From NCBI GenBank assembly GCA_934351255.1, contig CAKRJH010000014.1, positions 1 to 64,000 on the forward strand: a DNA stretch of 64,000 nt. The letters are read 5' to 3'. The notes beneath the pieces are model-generated. The model ran no database searches, had not been told where the DNA came from, and worked only from the letters and a program-made list of their open reading frames with translations. Positions 17,201 through 26,200 of this stretch are shown one piece after another; position 1 is the first letter of the stretch; each line of letters opens with the position of its first letter. Made by a program: the position numbers and the translations under genes. Source of the stretch: an uncultured Lachnospiraceae bacterium. GTDB taxonomy: Bacteria > Bacillota > Clostridia > Lachnospirales > Lachnospiraceae.

Positions 17201-17594
17201 CATATGCACTTGATCCAGACACTGTATCATCCTGTGCATCCTCTAAATAGGATATCCCCCGATGCTTCAAATAGTTATATAAAATCATATACAACTCTTC
17301 TAACGATATATTTTCATATAAAGCACGCACTTTCAAATTCACAATATCATTATCAAAATGGGCCGGAATTGGCAAGCCATATCTTCTCCACATCTTAGTA
17401 AAATCATCAAGTCTGTTCCGCCTACGTCTATTTTTTCTCCTTGATTGACGCATTTCTCTTCTAACTTGATTTGCCGCTGCCGAGGCCTCCGGGAATATAT
17501 TCGACCCCGCCTCTAATACAGTACCTGTCTCCTTATCTATTATCGCCCAGCCCACAGATGCAACTCCGATATCTAATGCCAAAATATACTTCAT
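14274..17594 (-). CDS. cas9: Cas9 RNA-guided endonuclease (type II-A)
   Basis: A 1106-residue compact Cas9 close in size to S. thermophilus CRISPR1 Cas9. RuvC-I is MKYILALDIGVASVGWAI with D8; the arginine-rich bridge helix is at about 45-62 (RREMRQSRRKNRRRRNR); RuvC-II is VVIEMPRDRN with E509; the HNH core is FEIDHIIPRS with D596 and H597 and N611 after it; RuvC-III is YSHHAVDAMLIA with H741 and D744. All nuclease residues are present, so it should cut both strands. The rest is recognition lobe and PAM-interacting C-terminus; the PAM cannot be read. AGGAGGT lies 9 nt before the ATG. It heads the locus, followed by tracrRNA and the adaptation genes. Confidence 0.98.
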   Translation of the reverse strand: MKYILALDIGVASVGWAIIDKETGTVLEAGSNIFPEASAAANQVRREMRQSRRKNRRRRNRLDDFTKMWRRYGLPIPAHFDNDIVNLKVRALYENISLEELYMILYNYLKHRGISYLEDAQDDTVSGSSAYANGLKENAKALETSYPSEIQKQRLETLGKYRGQTQIVNDNGEKTDLSNVFTVSAYRKEIQAILTNQQKYHKELVDEICNEYIMIFNRKRKYYEGPGNEKSRTDYGIYTTKKKENGEYINEKNIFEKLIGKCSIFKDELRASAASYTAQEFNLLNDLNNLTINGRKLEENEKRKIVETIKTSNTVNMRKIISAVMNEKIEDFQGARLDKTNKELFHKFEAYNKMRKALDAINVDITSFSREDLDDIARILTLNTDKEAIEEAFTDPRFNLSEDVRGCFIAVRKNNASLFSRWHSFSLKIMKEELIPEMYSQPKEQMALLVEKGLCKARVEEFAGLTYIPVDAVSEEIFNPVVRRSVRVSLKILNGVLKKYKELEAVVIEMPRDRNSEEEKKRIADAQNMNKKEKEYIESKLVTNYGLKLSNGDYSANKNLLMKLKLWNEQDGICLYSGRTIDPTDIVYHPEMFEIDHIIPRSISFDDSRSNKVLVFRVENQKKGNRTPYFYLSHSNGEWTFEKFRATVMNLSKKKEYAISQKKVQNLLYSEDITKMDVLKGFINRNINDTSYASRVVLNTLQNFFKAKDTGTKVKVVRGSYTHQMRVNMELKKNRHEYSHHAVDAMLIAFSVLGYESYRKLQSSFIDFETGEILQKEMWEENMIDEVYADYLYGMKRPQIRREITRAEKEVKFWHFVSSKCNRGLCNQTIRGTREYNGKIYKINKFDIRTKEGVKLFKKLALSEKDSDRERLLVYLNDRRTFDDLVQICKQYSDAENPFVQYEKETGDHVRKYAKKHNGPRIDKLKYRERELGSCLDISQKYGHEEGSKKVILENPNAYRMDVYYKKKTNSYYLIGIKYVDIKCEKGTYVIDEEKYSRILIQEKIIKPGQTRENLEELGYIFKFSFYKNDIIEYEKNGNVYVECFSSRTMPKVRNYIETKPINKDSFGKEKRKIVGLSKTKLIRKYRTDILGNRYACDKEEFSKYC

Positions 17595-17822
17595 CCTAAA
17601 TTACCTCCTCGTTCATAACTTTATCACATCTCCTGTCCATCTTTCAGGACACTCCTTGTGTTATATATAAAGTTTGGGTTATTCCTTGAAATATCACGAC
17701 TTACAGAAATTCCCATCCCTTATACGACACCAGATCACTCTCACCAGTTCCCTCATCTAATACTCATATTATACCGTATAACATCTCTCCACACAAGAAT
17801 AACACTTCACATCTAAGCCATA
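17595..17822 (-). promoter_or_regulatory. cas9 promoter and 5' leader
   Basis: About 230 bp without a gene. On the minus strand TTGTGT (17796-17791), 17 bp, TATAAT (17773-17768) is the best promoter, giving a leader of about 165 nt. The leader contains TGGACAGGAGATGT (17639-17626), identical to 14 bases in the CRISPR leader, preceded by GTGTCCTGAAAGATGGACA, which can form a five-base-pair hairpin. A second possible -10 (TATATA) lies nearer the gene, about 30 nt upstream of the motif. No anti-repeat or small frame was found here. Confidence 0.6.
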
Positions 17823-17849
17823 AGAGAAGGGGACTTTTTGCCCCTTCTC
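17823..17849. terminator. hairpin between P-ATPase and cas9 promoter
   Basis: Perfect 9-bp stem GAGAAGGGG / CCCCTTCTC with a 7-nt loop lies directly at the stop codon of the ATPase gene. It probably ends that transcript and insulates the CRISPR locus from the GC-rich side; a clear T-run is lacking. Confidence 0.5.
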
Positions 17850-20496
17850 ACCACCTCTCTCTCCCCCATTTCACTCCCTGTATCACCCCTGTCGGAGCGA
17901 ACGCCAGCCCCGCGATCATCCCCATCTGCGCGGCCGACACCGGCACCACACGGAACAGGGTTTGCAGCGGCGGCACGAAAAGCACTGCCGCGAGCAGTGC
18001 CGCTCCGACGCCAAAAGCATACAGGCTGTATGGGTTGGTCAGCAGTCCCAGGCGGACGATGGAGTCCCGGCGTCTGCAGTTGAATCCGTGGAACAGTCTG
18101 GCAAGGGTCAGGGTGGCGAATGCCATGGTGGATGCCATGGCGGCGCTCTGTGCATTTCCGATAGTGTAGGCACCCAGCGCCGCCGCTGCGATCAGACCGC
18201 CCTGGGTCAGCAGTCGTATGAGGAAGTCCCGGGTCAGGATCCCTTCGCGGGGATCGCGCGACCGGTTTTTCAGGAGCCCGGCGTCCGCGGGCTCCATGCC
18301 GATGGCGAGGGCTGGAAGGGAATCTGTGAGCAGATTGATAAAGAGCAGATGAACCGGCGCGAAAGGCACAGCGAGACCCAGGATCGAGGTGTAGAGGACG
18401 CAGAAGATGGCCGCAGTGTTTCCGGACAGGAGGAATAAGATGGCATTCTTTATATTGCGGTATACGTTTCTTCCGTTTGCCACGGCTTTTATGATGGTGG
18501 CAAAATGATCATCGGAGAGGATCATATCGGCGGCGTCCTTGGACACCTCGGTGCCGGTGATTCCCATGGCGATTCCGACATCTGCCTTTTTGAGCGCAGG
18601 AGCATCGTTTACACCGTCGCCGGTCATGGCGACGATCCTGCCTTTTCTCTGCCATGCCTCCACGATGCGGATCTTATGCTCGGGAGCCACCCGCGCATAG
18701 ACCGATATCTTTTCTATCACCTGATCCAGCGAGTCGTCCGTGAGAGCATCCAGCTGCGCACCGGTGTAGGCCAGATCGCCGTCGTGCCAGATTCCGATCT
18801 GACGCGCGATCGCAACGGCCGTCTCCTTATGATCTCCCGTGATCATGACCGTCTTTATGCCGGCCTGCGCCGCATTTTCCACTGCTCCTGCGGATTCCGG
18901 GCGGGGTGGATCCACCATTGCGATCAGTCCCAGGAAGAGAAATCCCTGTTCTGAGTCAGGACCAAGCGGCTCCTCCATTTCCTTGTATGCAAAGGCGAGC
19001 ACCCGGAGTCCCTGTTCTGAAAATATCCGGTTCCGGTGGAGGATCCGTTCCTTTTCCCGGCCGGTCATCTCCCGGATCCCATCGGCATAGCAGACAGAAT
19101 CGCACCGTTCCAGAAGCACATCCACTGCCCCTTTGACAAACACGGTACCGACGCCGTCCACGCGGTGTCTGGTGCTCATGAGTTTGCGCTCCGAATCAAA
19201 AGGGATCTCCTCCAGGCGCGGCATAGATTCCCTCAATGCGCGCACTCCCCTGCTATCCGCTTCTGCCGGGAAAGAATCGGCACCACCGTCCGCTCCTTCC
19301 ATCACCCTATCGTAAAGTGCCAGCAGCGCCGTCTCCGTCGGATCGCCGATCTCCTCTCCGTCCACACATGTCGCATCATTGGCCAGCACGGCATCGTACA
19401 GCAGATATCTGTGTGCGGGATTTTGGACATGCAGTTTCTCCGGTGAGAATTCCTCTCCGTCCGCGTACAGCTTCTGCACGGTCATCTTGTTCTGGGTCAG
19501 TGTACCGGTCTTATCCGAACAGATCACAGACACACAGCCCAGGCTCTCCACCGCCTTCAGATCCTTGATGATGGCATGTTCTCTGGCCATCTTCTGGGTA
19601 CCAAAGGCCTGCACGATCGTGACGATGGATCCCAATGCCTCCGGGATGGCGGCTACCGCCAGTGCCACCGCAAACATCAGGGAATCCAACAGGGTCATCC
19701 TGCGGTACAGGCTGAGCGCAAACACGACGACAGAGATTCCCATAATGAGGACAGCCAGCCTCCCGGAGAACTGATCCAGGCTCTCCTGCAAGGGCGTCTT
19801 TCTCTCGGTGGCCAGATTCATCAGGTCGGCGATCCTGCCGATCTCCGTGTCCATTCCTGTCGCCGTCACCAGGATCTCTGCCCGCCCATAGGTGACCAGG
19901 CTGCCGGAATATACCATGTTGCTGCGCTCTGCCAACGGCGTCTCCTCCGGAAGTTTCCCACAACACTTCTCTGCATTGACAGACTCTCCGGTCAGAGAAC
20001 TCTCATTGACCTGCAGGGAATAGCCGCACAGCAGACAGCCATCTGCCGGTACCAGGTCTCCGGCCTCCAGCAGCACGACATCTCCGGGCACCACCTGACC
20101 GGAGGGCAGTTCCCGGATCTGTCCGTCTCTTTGGATCTTCGTGTGGGGTGATGAGAGCTTTTTCAGACTTTCGAGAGATTTCTGTGCCTTGCAATGCTGC
20201 ACTGTCCCAAGTACCGCATTCAACATCAGCACCAGAAGGATGACCACCGTACTCTCGACATTTCCGGAAAACAGTGATATGACGGCCGCCACGATCAGTA
20301 TGATGACCAGCAGATCACAAAACTGTTCGAAAAACACCTGAAGGACACGTTTCTTCTGTCCCTCCCGCAGCACATTTTCACCGTGTTCCTCCAGAATTCT
20401 CTGCGCCTCCTCCTGCGTATGTCCCTCTTTTGGTACACCGAATCTCTCCAACAGTTCAGATGTCGACATGCTCCAGTAACATTTCTTCGTTTCCAT
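17848..20496 (-). CDS. P-type Ca2+-transporting ATPase (P2 family)
   Basis: An 882-residue cation pump. An N-terminal cation-ATPase domain (about 5-60) is followed by paired helices, an actuator loop with LTGES at about 168-172, an M4 segment VAAIPEALGS at 282-291, the phosphorylation motif DKTGT at 328-332 (D328), then KGAVDVL, TGD and MTGDGVNDAPALKKADVGIAMG in the nucleotide and P domains, and four C-terminal helices. M4 and the C-terminal TD(S)LPALA...EPADAG segment match calcium-type (SERCA/PMCA-like) pumps; other divalent ions cannot be excluded. It sits in the inner membrane and exports ions using ATP. The gene follows a hairpin-rich 5' region (20541-20722). Confidence 0.9.
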   Translation of the reverse strand: METKKCYWSMSTSELLERFGVPKEGHTQEEAQRILEEHGENVLREGQKKRVLQVFFEQFCDLLVIILIVAAVISLFSGNVESTVVILLVLMLNAVLGTVQHCKAQKSLESLKKLSSPHTKIQRDGQIRELPSGQVVPGDVVLLEAGDLVPADGCLLCGYSLQVNESSLTGESVNAEKCCGKLPEETPLAERSNMVYSGSLVTYGRAEILVTATGMDTEIGRIADLMNLATERKTPLQESLDQFSGRLAVLIMGISVVVFALSLYRRMTLLDSLMFAVALAVAAIPEALGSIVTIVQAFGTQKMAREHAIIKDLKAVESLGCVSVICSDKTGTLTQNKMTVQKLYADGEEFSPEKLHVQNPAHRYLLYDAVLANDATCVDGEEIGDPTETALLALYDRVMEGADGGADSFPAEADSRGVRALRESMPRLEEIPFDSERKLMSTRHRVDGVGTVFVKGAVDVLLERCDSVCYADGIREMTGREKERILHRNRIFSEQGLRVLAFAYKEMEEPLGPDSEQGFLFLGLIAMVDPPRPESAGAVENAAQAGIKTVMITGDHKETAVAIARQIGIWHDGDLAYTGAQLDALTDDSLDQVIEKISVYARVAPEHKIRIVEAWQRKGRIVAMTGDGVNDAPALKKADVGIAMGITGTEVSKDAADMILSDDHFATIIKAVANGRNVYRNIKNAILFLLSGNTAAIFCVLYTSILGLAVPFAPVHLLFINLLTDSLPALAIGMEPADAGLLKNRSRDPREGILTRDFLIRLLTQGGLIAAAALGAYTIGNAQSAAMASTMAFATLTLARLFHGFNCRRRDSIVRLGLLTNPYSLYAFGVGAALLAAVLFVPPLQTLFRVVPVSAAQMGMIAGLAFAPTGVIQGVKWGRERW

Positions 20497-20540
20497 AACA
20501 GCCTCCTTTCAATGAGCAAACTCCATTCCGCCATAAGAAC

Positions 20541-20722
20541 AAAGAGTCGCTTGCGACTCTTTCGCGCTCGAGCGGTGCTGTTTACAGCTAACTTCTTCTC
20601 CGCGAGATGCGCATCCTCGCGGAGCGTTTTTTGCTTTATAGGAAACGAGAAGTTTCCTATAAAGCAAAAAAAGGAACGAAAACTTTTATTGCATTCAAAT
20701 AACACAATAAAAGTCTCGTTCC
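20541..20722. repeat. four consecutive palindromes upstream of the P-ATPase
   Basis: Hairpin 1 at 20541-20562 (AAAGAGTCGC/TTGCGACTCTTT arms), hairpin 2 at 20598-20624 (CTCCGCGAG/CTCGCGGAG), hairpin 3 at 20627-20671 with two perfect 20-bp arms and a 5-nt loop, and hairpin 4 at 20673-20722 (GGAACGA and AACTTTTATTG arms). Hairpins 3 and 4 have A/T runs on both sides and could work as terminators in either direction. The rest of the 420-bp gap 20497-20916 shows no gene. It does not match a riboswitch consensus I know. Confidence 0.8.
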
Positions 20723-20916
20723 TTTTGCCTGTCAAAAGCGTACTATCCGGTCAGCCCCTGATGTGATCCATCCGGCTGACGTGATGACGAACAGCACAAC
20801 ACCGCTTCCGTGGTGCGAACTACTCCCTGATATCTTTCTTCACGCTATCACAGGTACAAGCTATTTGTCAATTCATTTTTTAAGAGGCTTATTCTCCCTG
20901 CATCAGGCTGCTTTGC

Positions 20917-22056
20917 CTACTTCTGCGTTACGGTTACTGTTCCCAGCACTTCCTTGGTCATACAGTTGCGTACCAGGAATGTCAGGGTGTCTCCCAGATC
21001 AGCAGTGCTGTATTCATCGCATTCTGTGAGTGAGCCATCTTTGCCGATGGAGTCCTGTCCGTAGCTGCCCTTGCTCTCGACTTCATTTCCATTCTCATCG
21101 AGCAGATAGAAGCAGACATCGGAATCGTCGGTCTTGCACCAGCTCTTCCAGTCTTTGACATTGGCATCGGTGGTATGGTATTTGACCGTACACTTCATAT
21201 TCAGTGCACTCTTCTCAAAGTCAATGCCGTCCAGTACCAGTTTGGTTCCGTCAATGGCATTGTCCTTGCCAGGCACATAGTGGATCGTCTGGACATCTCC
21301 GGTCTGATCCTTCAGCGTAAATGCGATGGAATCTTCCAGTTTCTTTTCGTCCTGTCCCGGCAGATATACAACGGTATCACAGGTGTAATCCAGCTTCTCT
21401 TTCTGCGTGGTATTCTCAAAGGAAATATCGTAGACCAGCGTTCCATCAGCCTCAGTCTGATAACTGATGGACTGGGAGTCCGCAGGTGCATTGACCCACA
21501 TATTGACCTCGACACAGGTCTTGTTCATACGTTTTGCATACTGTGCAATGGTCTCTTCGGTATCTTTTTCTCCCTTGATACCAAGTTCCTCGATGGACCA
21601 GTCCTCTTTTTCGGACCAGCACTCGGATGGTACCAGCAGATACCTGTCACTGGCCGGCTTGGCCACAGTTTCCACGTATACATGGTTCTTGTCACAAAGA
21701 GCTTCCCTTACGGAAAAAGCAGCGTATGCGGACTGATTGGCATTGCTGCCTGCTGCCTGATCCACTTCGGTCTCTCTGAGTGTCTTTGCCCGGTCCTGAA
21801 TCTCCTTGGACTCTCCGGTAAACAGTGACAGGATACTGGTATGGTTGATTGCTGCATAAGCAGCTCCCACACCCTGTGTGACGACCAGACAGGCCAGGGC
21901 CGCTGCCACTGCGGTTTTCTTTACGCTCCAGGATTTCTTCATATCGTTTTGCTCCTCCAACTGCATTCTTCGAAGGGCTCGCTGATTAAGAATATTATCC
22001 GGCTTGATTTCCTGGTGATAGACATTTCTCAACAATTTTTCCATATCATATTTCAT
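20917..22056 (-). CDS. anti-sigma factor, DUF4179-like membrane protein
   Basis: A 379-residue protein with a short cytoplasmic N-terminus (about 1-42), one transmembrane helix (about 47-67, TAVAAALACLVVTQGVGAAYA) and a large extracytoplasmic domain. This is the build of anti-sigma proteins that pair with ECF sigma factors in Clostridia. Its start overlaps the sigma gene stop by 11 bp, so both are made together. It should hold the sigma factor inactive until an envelope signal is sensed; the signal is unknown. Confidence 0.8.
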   Translation of the reverse strand: MKYDMEKLLRNVYHQEIKPDNILNQRALRRMQLEEQNDMKKSWSVKKTAVAAALACLVVTQGVGAAYAAINHTSILSLFTGESKEIQDRAKTLRETEVDQAAGSNANQSAYAAFSVREALCDKNHVYVETVAKPASDRYLLVPSECWSEKEDWSIEELGIKGEKDTEETIAQYAKRMNKTCVEVNMWVNAPADSQSISYQTEADGTLVYDISFENTTQKEKLDYTCDTVVYLPGQDEKKLEDSIAFTLKDQTGDVQTIHYVPGKDNAIDGTKLVLDGIDFEKSALNMKCTVKYHTTDANVKDWKSWCKTDDSDVCFYLLDENGNEVESKGSYGQDSIGKDGSLTECDEYSTADLGDTLTFLVRNCMTKEVLGTVTVTQK

Positions 22057-22699
22057 AACCTCGTCCCTCCAAATATGATCTGATATTTTGTCTTGCTTTG
22101 GCCAGGCGGCTTAGCACGGTTCCTCTGGGTATATGTAATATCCTGGCAATCTCTCCGGTAGGATAATCCTGCGTATAGTGAAGGAGCACTACCACTCTCT
22201 GTTTATCGGGCAGACCTGCAACGGCGGCCATCACGTCCTGTCCGGCCTCCTGATCCACGACATCTCTCAGGGGATCCGACTGTACGCCGGCCTGCCACTG
22301 CGCATCTTCATAACTGATCTCTGGTATTAACTCTCTTCTGCGCGTTTCCTTTTTGACCCGGTTTTTCCATAGATTGACGGAAATACCCATCAGGTAGCTT
22401 TTGATATTGCCACCGCGGTCCAGTTTGTGGCGAAGCTGGATCGCTTTCACAAAAGTATCCTGATAAAGATCATCCGCCTCATCACGACTTCCCGTCAGAT
22501 GAAAGCAGAAGCGGTAAATGTCATCTCCGTATTCGTGTATGATCTGTTCCATATCCTGCGGCGACACGTGTTCCACCTCCTGTATCCTCTCATCGTACGT
22601 TCTCTCGTGTTCCTGATCTTCACTTATATATTGTCGCAGGATTCTATCTGATTCATTTAATTTTACATTCATTTCAAAAGTTGATCGCAAAGCTGGCAT
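22046..22699 (-). CDS. ECF-type RNA polymerase sigma factor (sigma-70 family)
   Basis: A 217-residue sigma factor. Region 2 runs at about 50-115 (YGDDIYRFCFHLTGSRDEADDLYQDTFVKA) and region 4 at about 160-212 (LPDKQRVVVLLHYTQDYPTGEIARILHIPRGTV). It directs transcription of an unknown regulon and is translationally coupled to its anti-sigma partner. The N-terminal 45 residues are longer than usual. The ATG at 22699 lies inside a 44-bp tandem repeat that carries the same leader sequence again upstream, so the true start could be one of the later ATG codons (for example 22672). Confidence 0.88.
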   Translation of the reverse strand: MPALRSTFEMNVKLNESDRILRQYISEDQEHERTYDERIQEVEHVSPQDMEQIIHEYGDDIYRFCFHLTGSRDEADDLYQDTFVKAIQLRHKLDRGGNIKSYLMGISVNLWKNRVKKETRRRELIPEISYEDAQWQAGVQSDPLRDVVDQEAGQDVMAAVAGLPDKQRVVVLLHYTQDYPTGEIARILHIPRGTVLSRLAKARQNIRSYLEGRGYEI

Positions 22700-22767
22700 T
22701 TTCTGTCACCGCCCCTCTTTGCAGTTGATCGCAAAGCTGGCGTTTTCTATCACAGCTTCTCTTTGCA
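22680..22767. repeat. 44-bp tandem repeat over the sigma-factor start
   Basis: Units 22680-22723 and 22724-22767 share GTTGATCGCAAAGCTGGC and then TTTTCT, with about 38 of 44 bases equal; a third, weaker copy begins at 22768. The start codon of the sigma gene is in the first unit; in the second the same place reads ACG. Confidence 0.85.
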
Positions 22768-22796
22768 GTCGATTGCAGCGTCGACATTTTGTGCCA

Positions 22797-23207
22797 TTAC
22801 TCTGCCTTGCGCGTCATCGCGGCAAATGCCAGCGTCAGAACGGCCACGCCCAGAAACACCACGATCTCTGTCGTCATCGGTTTGCGGTTTCTCTCCGGCG
22901 CAGCCGGATCATAATGCACAGTGATCTTCTTGCCGGCTTTGGCGCCCCAGCGTGTCAGATCCTCATAGAAATCGCTGTACTCAGACTCTCCTACCCGATA
23001 GGAAAAGTAGATCTTGTGAACCACCGTGGAATCCCCGGAGTCGCGCCGGATGTAGGAATCATCTACCCCGAGGATCTGACCCTGCACCCGCTCATAGCCT
23101 CTGGTCTTCCACAATGTCGTTCCCATATGGACGAGTACGACAAATGCCATGGCGGCAGCCAGTATCGTGAATGCCAGCATGGTCTTCTTTGAAGCCTTTA
23201 CCTGCAT
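22797..23207 (-). CDS. DUF3592-type membrane protein
   Basis: A 136-residue protein with a transmembrane helix near each end (about 9-30 and 113-130) and an extracytoplasmic domain between them containing GQILGVDDSYI...YRVGESEYSD...ITVHYDPAAPERN, the pattern of DUF3592 proteins. Function unknown; the family is often found with envelope or secretion genes. GGAGG lies 8 nt before the ATG and the gene starts 23 bp after the large Ig-like protein gene, so they are probably co-transcribed. Confidence 0.8.
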   Translation of the reverse strand: MQVKASKKTMLAFTILAAAMAFVVLVHMGTTLWKTRGYERVQGQILGVDDSYIRRDSGDSTVVHKIYFSYRVGESEYSDFYEDLTRWGAKAGKKITVHYDPAAPERNRKPMTTEIVVFLGVAVLTLAFAAMTRKAE

Positions 23208-23230
23208 AAATGCGCCCTCCTTTTCCGGTC

Positions 23231-26200
23231 TTAATCATCATTCGAAGAATCCCAGTCAACGCTGTCTCCAAATTCCAGGCTGGACGTCGACCATCCCATC
23301 TGGTTGTAGATCGTCAGTCCGCCGTTGGACGGTGTATAGTCAAACAGTTTCCAGGCGGTTCCGCTGCGGCTGTATGGCACATGGAAGCTGTAGAGCAGTT
23401 TCGATCCCGCATAGACAGAACCTTTGGCGGAAGACAGGGACAGCAGGTCGCTGGCAGAACTGTCTTCATTGGTAAAATCATAGACGTAATAGCTGTAGGT
23501 ATAGTCATCGCTGGTCTTTTCCAGAGTGATCGTCTCCGGTCCGTAGCTCTCACGGTCGTCCACATCCAGGTTGACGCTGGTGTTGTCATCCTCGTATTCC
23601 TTATTGGAATAGTAGACATGTCCCACAACTCCGCCCGCTGCATTTTTGACAAATACGTGGGAGTCCAGATCGGCCGGTTCCTCGCCCCAGGTCAGGACAA
23701 ACCTGATCGCATCGTCATCGCCGATCGTCGTGAATTTTGGCGAGAGTGCGATGGTCACCGTGCGGTTAGCCCCCTTGAGCACATTGATATTCTGTGTCGT
23801 CGAAATGTAATCTTCCTTGGAGATCTTCACCACGTAGTTTCCGCACTCCACGTTCTGAAGGTACTGTGCGTCCGTGGAAGTTCCCTTGATATCTGCCATA
23901 TTGCTGTAGGTATTGGTCGTAGAGATCTCATAATCCCAGCCGGTCAGATCCTCGCCTGTCACGGCAGATACGACCTTGAATTTCAACTGTCCCTGGCCAT
24001 TGTCACGACGGATCATGCGCGCCGTGTCTGCGGTGTTGACCGAATTCTTGACCACGGCCACATCGTCGATCCGGCATTCCTTGTAGCCTGTGGCTGTCAC
24101 GACGATCGTGTAGGTTCCGTCGGTGAGATTGTCAAAACGGTAGCTTCCGGTCTTATCGGTAAATTTCTTGCGGATCTGCAGGTCGGATCCGTCCTTGTCT
24201 CTCAGATATACGCGGACCATCGCATTGGCGATCGGTCTGCCATTGTCAAAATCCACCACATTTCCGGTGATCGTGCCCGCTCCGAACGTACACTTGCTGA
24301 CCTTCTTGAGATTTTCCATGTGGAAATTCAGACGCAGAGGATTGTTTTCATTGTCCTTGAGCAGTTCATGTTCCACGGTGACATGAAGCACTGTCTTCAG
24401 GAATTCTCCCACAATGGTCTCCTGATCCAGTGTGATCTTCGCGGCCAGATACAGCGAGGCATTGGCACAGACCAGTGCATCGGTGGCAAAGACGTGAGGG
24501 GTCAGCTTCACATTGAATGCCGGGCCCGCCTGGAATGTCACACCGACCACGTCAAATACTTCCATAAATGCGAGATCCACGGCCAGACCGATCTGCAGTG
24601 ATCCGGTTCCCGCCACCTCAAACAGGGACAGCGTGTCCGCAAAGTTGAAGATCGTCCGGAACATATTGTCCTTGTACTGGATACCCTCGGTTCCATTGAT
24701 GCTGTAGGTGATGGACACCTCTCCCTTCAGAGAGATCTCGGCAAAGAAGTGGATGTTGATGCCCAGCCCGTAGGCCACATGGATCGGCACGATTCCCAGA
24801 TCGAGACGGCCGGCCTCAAAATTGGAGCCCTGGGCTTTGTGCAGGATCCCCTGGATATCATTTTCGTAATTTCCGTCCTGCAGGGACTGTCCACTGTCCG
24901 CCACAGCCCAGTACAGACCTCCGGCAATGTCGATCTGGTGAGTCATGGACAGGGTCAGTTCCTTGACCGACAGTCCCTTGGACAGACTCACATTGGCATC
25001 CAGCAATGCGGTGATCTCCGGGATCGTGACGGTCACTTTTCCCTTGAGTTTCAGATTGTCTGTGATCGTTTTTCCCTCGCCCAGATCGAAGGTGAACTTG
25101 ACGTCCTCCGGCTTGAAGGTTCCACCGATCGCCTTGAGATTCTTTCCCTTCAATGACTGTGTGGACGTGGCCGGTTCCTCCGTCTGTTCCGGTGCATCGT
25201 AGCTTACGGTAATGTCATCGTCGGCCGGCTTGACATTGCGGTAGTCCACCTCGCCCTGTCCGAGCAGGTCAATGTTGGTGTAGACTTCCTCTACATCCGG
25301 TGCCACGCAGGTGTAGGTGGCATCTCCCGTCACCTCTGTCACCTTCAACGCAATGCCCTCCGGATACTCCTCATTGGCTCCCAGGATCGTGATATCGCCC
25401 TGTGCCAGAGCAGGGGCATTGTCCTCCTCAAACTGCAGGGTATAGCCGTCTGCGTCCTGCTCTACCGTGTATCCGCTGCAATCAGAATTGTCCTTTACAC
25501 CCGCCGCGTAGGTGGACTTGTCGTACTCGGCTTTGCCGCTCAGATCGGCGGAAGCGTTCCACTCGCGGATCTTCTTTTTGACCTGTTCCACCTCTTCCTT
25601 TGTGACGTACGCATTCGGGGAGAATGTATTCCCGGACAATGTCATGATGCCGGCCTTGACTACATTGGAAACTTCCTGCTGATAGCGGGCGTTCCCAATG
25701 TCCGTGCAGGAGATCAGTTCTCCGTCGAACTTGAAGCCCAGCGCTCTGGACAGCGTGTACGCCATATAGTCACGGGTAAGCATGTTCACCGGATAAAAAT
25801 ACGGAACGTCCTGCACATCATTCTCCACCGGAAGCAGACCATAGCGGTAGGCCGCCTCGATCTGCAGGGCACCGGAATAGTTCTCAATGTCCGCAAAATC
25901 ATAATCCACGGCATCGGCCTGGATCCCGGACACGTCGATGGACATCTCCTCACACAATGTCTTGATCCAGCTTCCTCGGGTGACCCGGTTGTCCGGTGTC
26001 GAGGTCGGCCCCGGTGTGGCCGATGGCTTTGTACTCTTTACCGGCTTCGGCGTGATACGGACTGCTGCTGCGTTCTTTACCTTGACGGTCAGACGCAGCT
26101 TCTTCGTCTGAACTTTTGCCCCCTTGCGGTAGCTGACAGCCACCGTCACCTTGGCAGTACCTTTTTTCTTCGCGGTGACACGGAGCTTGTTCTTGCGCAC

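Noticed and set aside
23210..24601. 463-codon plus-strand open frame
   Set aside because: Antisense to the large secreted protein, whose signal peptide and domains are clear; no recognisable domain in the antisense product.
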